Source: a virus
Virus record (IMG/VR): IMGVR_UViG_3300043602_000012
Span: 1-26,826 of that record
Strand: one strand, 5' to 3'
Length of the DNA: 26,826 nt
Notes under the pieces: model-generated
What the model was told of the DNA's origin: nothing
Seen by the model: only the letters and a program-made list of their open reading frames with translations
The model's database searches: none
Shown: positions 23,834-26,826 of the stretch, one piece after another
How positions within the stretch are numbered: the stretch's first letter is position 1
Layout: each line of letters starts with the position of its first letter
Made by a program: the position numbers and the translations under genes

Positions 23834-23952
23834 TAGTCTGCCTCACTGTGACAATCACATACACACTGAGAATCACAGAATTTGCATGTACGACGACACT
23901 CAGTGTGCACCTCATGCAAACAGGCAGTAGATAAATACACATGTTCATCCAT
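23833..23952 (-). CDS. 39-aa Cys-rich zinc-finger-like peptide between terminase genes
   Basis: A small frame of 39 codons that fills the gap between the terminase genes exactly, with TAATG overlaps at both ends. It has seven Cys (11, 19, 23, 26, 30, 32, 34) plus His13, His16 and His35, in a CRRTCKFCDSQCVCDCH pattern, so it probably binds zinc. Similar tiny Cys-rich proteins occur in many actinophages, as I recall, with no known role. Both overlaps and the dense Cys spacing argue that it is a real gene. Possible partners are the terminase subunits; this is context only. Confidence 0.75.
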   Translation of the reverse strand: MDEHVYLSTACLHEVHTECRRTCKFCDSQCVCDCHSEAD

Positions 23953-24593
23953 TAACTGACCACCTCACCATCGACGGTAGTCAGTTGCTTCTGGACAATA
24001 TCGTAGACACGCGGAGGAAGATTCGCTTCCCTATCCAAACGCTGTATCAAAAGCTGTCGAGCACGATCGTAGGTCTCGCTATCAAGTTCCAAGTCGGTAA
24101 TTACACCCATGATGATACGAATGATCAACTCTGTCTGAGCCTTACCCAAACTAGTAAGCTTCTCTTGAATAGCCATCTTAGATACTTGAGCCAAAACACG
24201 AGTGGTTCTATCCTGTGCTCGTTCAAACAGTGAGACATAACTGTGAAGTTGTTCGCTATCGTGACGGTCCTTATATCTCCACTCGGTAGGCTTCAGTGAC
24301 CGAAGCAAACGAGCTACTTCATCCTCGAAATCTAAGACTCTATCCAGTGCATCATTCATCTTCTCTAACGCACTAGTCTGATAGTCTTGTGCTTGAACAT
24401 TCCTGACACTCGTAATGGCTTTATCTACGTCTGATTGTAGAACAACGTGACCACGCCGAACTCTATCTGCCATGTGTTGCAGTCCGCGAGGAGTGTCTAA
24501 ATGATTGCGGCAGAAATCAAAGCCAAGAACTCGTTCGTATGCACACTGAGACGTGCGCCCCGAGCGGTCCTCATAGAGACATTGACTACTCAT
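23952..24593 (-). CDS. Putative terminase small subunit with N-terminal Cys/His cluster
   Basis: The 213-aa protein starts with a likely zinc-binding unit (C5, C17, C28, H31) and continues as almost pure helix (SALEKMNDALDRVLDFEDEV, SLFERAQDRTTRVLAQVSKM, KLTSLGKAQTELIIRIIMG), ending in a polar tail. Position just before the large terminase, and the helical oligomer-like middle, suggest the small terminase that recognises phage DNA. I choose ATG 24593; an upstream start at 24647 would place the first 18 residues inside the terminator hairpin. The ribosome binding site (AGTGG) is weak. The name rests mainly on position. Confidence 0.65.
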   Translation of the reverse strand: MSSQCLYEDRSGRTSQCAYERVLGFDFCRNHLDTPRGLQHMADRVRRGHVVLQSDVDKAITSVRNVQAQDYQTSALEKMNDALDRVLDFEDEVARLLRSLKPTEWRYKDRHDSEQLHSYVSLFERAQDRTTRVLAQVSKMAIQEKLTSLGKAQTELIIRIIMGVITDLELDSETYDRARQLLIQRLDREANLPPRVYDIVQKQLTTVDGEVVS

Positions 24594-24610
24594 GTAAGCC
24601 ACTGTAACGC

Positions 24611-24651
24611 AAAAAGGGCCGCTGACCTCTCCGGAAGGAGAAGCCAACGGC
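24611..24651 (-). terminator. Intrinsic terminator just upstream of the small terminase gene
   Basis: On the minus strand GCCGTTGGCTTCTCC and GGAGAGGTCAGCGGC form a 15-bp stem with three G-U wobbles around a TTCC loop, followed by CC and five Ts. On the plus strand the three wobbles would be mismatches, so the hairpin serves minus-strand RNA. It follows the 53-aa gene by 16 bases and ends 17 bases before the small terminase ATG. Confidence 0.8.
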
Positions 24652-24667
24652 TCCGGTACTGCGGTTT

Positions 24668-24829
24668 TTACTCCTTATGTCCCTTCTTTCGACGACGACC
24701 CATGTTCGATGTGTTCACCCCGACCTTTTTACCATCCTTAGTTTTCGGCTTGACTCTTGTAATGCCGTGTCGAGAACTGTTTTTCGGGTTGCCCCACATC
24801 TTGTCGTCTTTGCCGTCGAGCCAGCCCAT
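24668..24829 (-). CDS. 53-aa basic protein upstream of the terminase genes
   Basis: A short, strongly basic protein (MGWLDGKDDKMWGNPKNS at the start, MGRRRKKGHKE at the end), too small for a standard frame list. It starts in a TGATG overlap with the 81-aa gene and ends just before the terminator. Short basic proteins next to terminase genes are frequent in actinophages, and this one could bind nucleic acid. I do not recognise a named family. The overlap and sensible composition make it a likely real gene. Confidence 0.65.
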   Translation of the reverse strand: MGWLDGKDDKMWGNPKNSSRHGITRVKPKTKDGKKVGVNTSNMGRRRKKGHKE

Positions 24830-25074
24830 CAGACGTAACCCCGCCGCTGAATCTCTTTCTGCGCTGCGGTAAGAGCACAGGCAGTGCCATCGGCAAGATT
24901 ACCCCAACCCTCAACTTGTTCAGTAGTCTGACTACCGAGTCGGATTGCATCTGCCAGAGTGAGGCCGATAACTACGGCAAACTCAATCTCCTCCAACTCT
25001 TCCGGCAGATTAGAAGGTGGGGTACTTGGGTGGGTCGTAGGTGTACTCTTTGATACTGTAGTCGGCTCCGTCAT
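24829..25074 (-). CDS. 81-aa protein of unknown function
   Basis: An acidic protein with a Thr/Pro/Ser-rich, probably disordered first 25 residues (TEPTTVSKSTPTTHPSTPPS) and a helical rest (EELEEIEFAVVIGLTLADAIR, ACALTAAQKEIQRRGYV). No family recognised. The first 65 bases overlap the end of the 281-aa gene in another frame; a Shine-Dalgarno-like GGAAG lies 12 bases upstream, rather far, so the start could be later. Its end overlaps the 53-aa gene start by one base, which supports expression. Confidence 0.6.
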   Translation of the reverse strand: MTEPTTVSKSTPTTHPSTPPSNLPEELEEIEFAVVIGLTLADAIRLGSQTTEQVEGWGNLADGTACALTAAQKEIQRRGYV

Positions 25075-25855
25075 GACTGATCTTTACTTCCTTCCCTGTT
25101 GACTGCTGACGATATGTGGTAAGTGTATATTTACCAACTGCATCATAATTAGTTTGTTTATCGGTTAGCGTCCACCAATCAGGATTAGGTACTGCACCCG
25201 GAGGATTAATCGGAATCCCCAAGAGTGTAGTATCTTCAAGAGGTTTACCAGTTTGACTCTTATAAAAATCATTGAAGTCTTTCTGCGCTTGACACTCTGA
25301 ACAATCACAGGCTGTTGAATATCCAGGTGTCTCCACGCCAGGATGGAAAAACTGATTCATACTACTCTTGGTGCCTAGTGGTACATCTGTAACTATAGCT
25401 TTAGCATAAGGTAAATCGTCGTCCTTGGTTACTCCAGGAAGGCGCAACATTGTGCCGCCGTCACGTTCATACTGTTTAATAATCCCCTCTCCAATAAGTT
25501 CCGCTTCACGTAATGCATATAGAAGCTTACCATACTGTTCGTGAGTCAGTTGTTTGTTGATATAGAGGTGGCCGTGACCTTCGGTAGAAGAACCAACGTA
25601 GAAATGTTCGATATCTAGATCGATGAGTGGTAGATGAATCTTAGTGTCGCCATCGTCATAGACTACCGATGATATGACATTCGCACTCTCAGGTGTTGCT
25701 CTGTCCGCTTCCGTGACCGCAGTCCACCTATCGAATTTTTCTGTGCCTTCACTGTCCTGGCTGAGTGGCTTACGGTAGAGCAGGTTTGAGCGTAACCATT
25801 CGGGCAGAGTTTTGAACCGTTGGAGTGCTCTTTGGGTAGAAGACAGGTTGTTCAT
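25010..25855 (-). CDS. 281-aa protein of unknown function
   Basis: A soluble protein with a middle part resembling proteins of unknown role in other actinophages, as I recall: LPLIDLDIEHFYVGSSTEGHGHLYI, a helix YGKLLYALREAELIGEGII and GGTMLRLPGV. A CDCSEC motif (about residues 184-189) could bind a metal. The DLD...GHGHLY pattern hints at a nucleotidyl-transferring or primase-like beta fold, but I would not name a function. ATG 25855 is the only possible upstream start (TAG directly precedes it) and has no clear ribosome binding site; 86 bases overlap the preceding gene, so translation may be coupled. Confidence 0.65.
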   Translation of the reverse strand: MNNLSSTQRALQRFKTLPEWLRSNLLYRKPLSQDSEGTEKFDRWTAVTEADRATPESANVISSVVYDDGDTKIHLPLIDLDIEHFYVGSSTEGHGHLYINKQLTHEQYGKLLYALREAELIGEGIIKQYERDGGTMLRLPGVTKDDDLPYAKAIVTDVPLGTKSSMNQFFHPGVETPGYSTACDCSECQAQKDFNDFYKSQTGKPLEDTTLLGIPINPPGAVPNPDWWTLTDKQTNYDAVGKYTLTTYRQQSTGKEVKISHDGADYSIKEYTYDPPKYPTF

Positions 25856-26339
25856 CTAGGGTATCCAACCATTCAGCAATTGCTTCACGTGTCCAATGAT
25901 GTGCATCGTTGAGATTCATAATAACATTAGCTAAAGGCAATCGTACTTCAGTTACCGGGTGTATAACATACTTGTTAAAGTCAGGCTTATTAAATCTCTC
26001 TTGCCCATTGCCGTCGTAAGCAGCAAGGCTTCTCAGACATGTCTCAATTTTATTCACCGTTGCACGACTATATGTCACACCCTCAATGATAGGTACCTCT
26101 TCACCACCAGAGATAATGACTTCAATCATGGTATCGCCGGAGTACTCGACAACCTTAAAAATCCTCAACAATCCGATCCATGTTGCCGTGACAATATATT
26201 CTTTAACGGTAACTGGCGGTAACTTAACTCGTTTCATATCTAAGTCTGCCTGCAATCGTTCAAGTTGTTGCTTAAATACTTCGAGTTCACTAGAAAACTT
26301 TATATATCCAGGCAAAGGCCCTGGGGCATCCATCGGCAT
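25770..26339 (-). CDS. 189-aa protein with an actinophage LND...W motif
   Basis: The protein has a helical N-terminal part (ELEVFKQQLERLQADL), a middle beta region, and LNDAHHWTREAIAEWLDTL near the C-terminus. That last motif occurs in many actinophage proteins of unknown function, often small ones, and resembles a short helix-turn-helix. I choose ATG 26339 because AAAAGG lies nine bases upstream; a TTG at 26348 would touch the same AAAAGG and leave no spacing. It follows the 62-aa gene by five bases. A DNA-binding or regulatory role is possible but unproven. Confidence 0.65.
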   Translation of the reverse strand: MPMDAPGPLPGYIKFSSELEVFKQQLERLQADLDMKRVKLPPVTVKEYIVTATWIGLLRIFKVVEYSGDTMIEVIISGGEEVPIIEGVTYSRATVNKIETCLRSLAAYDGNGQERFNKPDFNKYVIHPVTEVRLPLANVIMNLNDAHHWTREAIAEWLDTLDEQPVFYPKSTPTVQNSARMVTLKPALP

Positions 26340-26344
26340 AACTA

Positions 26345-26533
26345 TCAACCTTTTTCATGTATTACATCACCGATACGTTTCCAAGGAAAACCAATAGACT
26401 GTTCCAATCTATACACTGCATGACAGACGGAGCATTCCCACTCACTACCTGATCCTGCCTCATCTTCCTTAATTTGTTCGTTGGTAGGTAATATACACAA
26501 GTCATGTTCAGGCATTCGTTTAATCCACGGCAT
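26345..26533 (-). CDS. 62-aa zinc-ribbon-like protein
   Basis: A small protein with His10 and Cys13 in the first part and Cys34-x2-Cys37 in WECSVCHAVYRL, a plausible split zinc-binding set. The sequence between is acidic and probably a loop. GAGGA precedes the ATG. It lies ten bases after the 44-aa membrane peptide gene. Many phages carry such zinc ribbons; their roles vary and I cannot name one here. Confidence 0.65.
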   Translation of the reverse strand: MPWIKRMPEHDLCILPTNEQIKEDEAGSGSEWECSVCHAVYRLEQSIGFPWKRIGDVIHEKG

Positions 26534-26542
26534 AATTAATCC

Positions 26543-26677
26543 TCAACTTTTTTCGGGTACGGATACTCCATACTTCATAGATGCGATCTTTTCCATAGTC
26601 GTCGTTACAGATACCAAAGTAATAACGTAGAGGAAAACAGCCGCTGTAAAAACGATCCACCAAAATGTCTCAGGCAT
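26543..26677 (-). CDS. 44-aa single-span membrane peptide
   Basis: A short frame too small for the usual length limit. Residues 5-24 (FWWIVFTAAVFLYVITLVSV) are a clear membrane segment, followed by a polar, slightly charged tail with EKIASMKYG. AGAGGTG lies four bases before the ATG, and the stop is ten bases from the next gene. It may be a small membrane effector or a lysis accessory; there is no family I recognise. Confidence 0.6.
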   Translation of the reverse strand: MPETFWWIVFTAAVFLYVITLVSVTTTMEKIASMKYGVSVPEKS

Positions 26678-26721
26678 AAACACCTCTCGAAATGGTTATG
26701 GGAAAAACCCCCCAACACCCT

Positions 26722-26749
26722 ATTATACACCCGCCATGGCATACCCCAA
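26722..26749 (-). promoter_or_regulatory. Possible promoter upstream of the accessory gene run
   Basis: On the minus strand a consensus TATAAT (26722-26727) is preceded by TTGGGG (26744-26749) with a 16-base spacer, so only the -10 box is strong. Transcription would begin near 26715 and lead into the 44-aa gene with a leader of about 40 bases containing a G-run and T-run. A possible stop codon of an upstream gene overlaps the -10 box. Confidence 0.45.
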
Positions 26750-26826
26750 AGGACGATCATTAGACGACACGGAGATTGAGCGTTCAACTACGTGGCCGCC
26801 GGGGTCTCCGACTGCGTCGATCAGTT
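26723..26826 (-). CDS. Possible C-terminal end of a minus-strand gene cut by the right edge
   Basis: From the right edge a minus-strand frame of 33 codons ends at TAA (26723-26725) and reads LIDAVGDPGGHVVERSIS and then SNDRPLGYAMAGV. It has the same direction as its neighbours, but is too short to recognise. On the plus strand a frame starting at ATG 26736 (MAYPKGRSLDDTEIERST) is also open to the edge, without a ribosome binding site. I prefer the minus strand from context only. Confidence 0.3.
   Translation of the reverse strand, partial: LIDAVGDPGGHVVERSISVSSNDRPLGYAMAGV

Noticed and set aside
24594-24647. N-terminal extension of the small terminase to 24647
   Set aside because: It would code through the terminator hairpin, and the 18 added residues have no supporting start signal.
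1-26826. tRNA genes, CRISPR arrays, insertion sequences or attachment sites
   Set aside because: None seen: no cloverleaf-like segment, no regularly spaced direct repeats, no transposase or integrase motif.

Overview
This window is a piece of a tailed double-stranded DNA phage (or prophage) with a siphovirus-type long non-contractile tail. By eye it has moderate base composition, in the mid-40s to about 50% G+C. Almost every gene lies on the minus strand, packed with 1-, 4- or 8-base overlaps, so the biological order runs from the right end (about 26.8 kb) to the left end. Several features point to an actinobacterial host: the style of the tail and head genes, the small Cys-rich and basic accessory proteins next to the terminase genes, and a promoter that would make a leaderless mRNA. 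The host genus cannot be read from the sequence.

Right end to left end. (1) 26.7-24.7 kb: a run of small accessory genes (44-aa membrane peptide, 62-aa zinc-ribbon-like protein, 189-, 281-, 81- and 53-aa proteins of unknown role), closed by a strong intrinsic terminator at 24611-24651. (2) 24.6-22.3 kb: packaging genes, namely a putative small terminase with an N-terminal Cys/His cluster, a 39-aa Cys-rich peptide and the large terminase. (3) 22.3-17.1 kb: head genes, namely a Mu gp29-like portal, a papain-like cysteine protease with an intact Q-C-H-N set, an Arg/Lys-rich head-associated protein, a Mu I-like protease/scaffold, a decoration protein and the major capsid protein. (4) 17.1-14.5 kb: neck genes (acidic small protein, DUF1320/gp36-like adaptor, gp10/gpG-like tail completion protein, tail terminator, small Pro-rich protein) and the major tail protein. 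(5) 14.5-9.4 kb: tail assembly chaperones joined by a -1 ribosomal frameshift at AAACCCG, then a plus-strand HNH endonuclease gene with its own promoter, then a 1274-aa tape measure protein with two predicted peptidoglycan hydrolase domains. (6) 9.4-3.5 kb: Dit-like protein, tail protein with a tandem 68-residue duplication, two further tail or fibre proteins, a small protein and a holin. (7) 3.4 kb to the left edge: a new transcription unit behind a near-consensus sigma70-type promoter. It encodes a Cas4/RecB-like nuclease, a small helical protein, a Sak4-like RecA-fold ATPase, a DUF669 protein and the start of a DUF3987-like replication ATPase.

The right-to-left order therefore gives packaging, head, tail, lysis (holin only), then recombination and replication. 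The most notable observations are the antisense HNH gene with a leaderless promoter between the chaperones and the tape measure, the papain-like protease beside a second head protease, six WxxFW motifs at exactly 22-residue spacing in the tape measure, the 68-residue duplication in a tail protein, and a terminator only 17 bases upstream of the small terminase start. No tRNA, CRISPR array, insertion sequence, integrase or endolysin gene was seen. No stretch longer than 300 bases lacks a gene.
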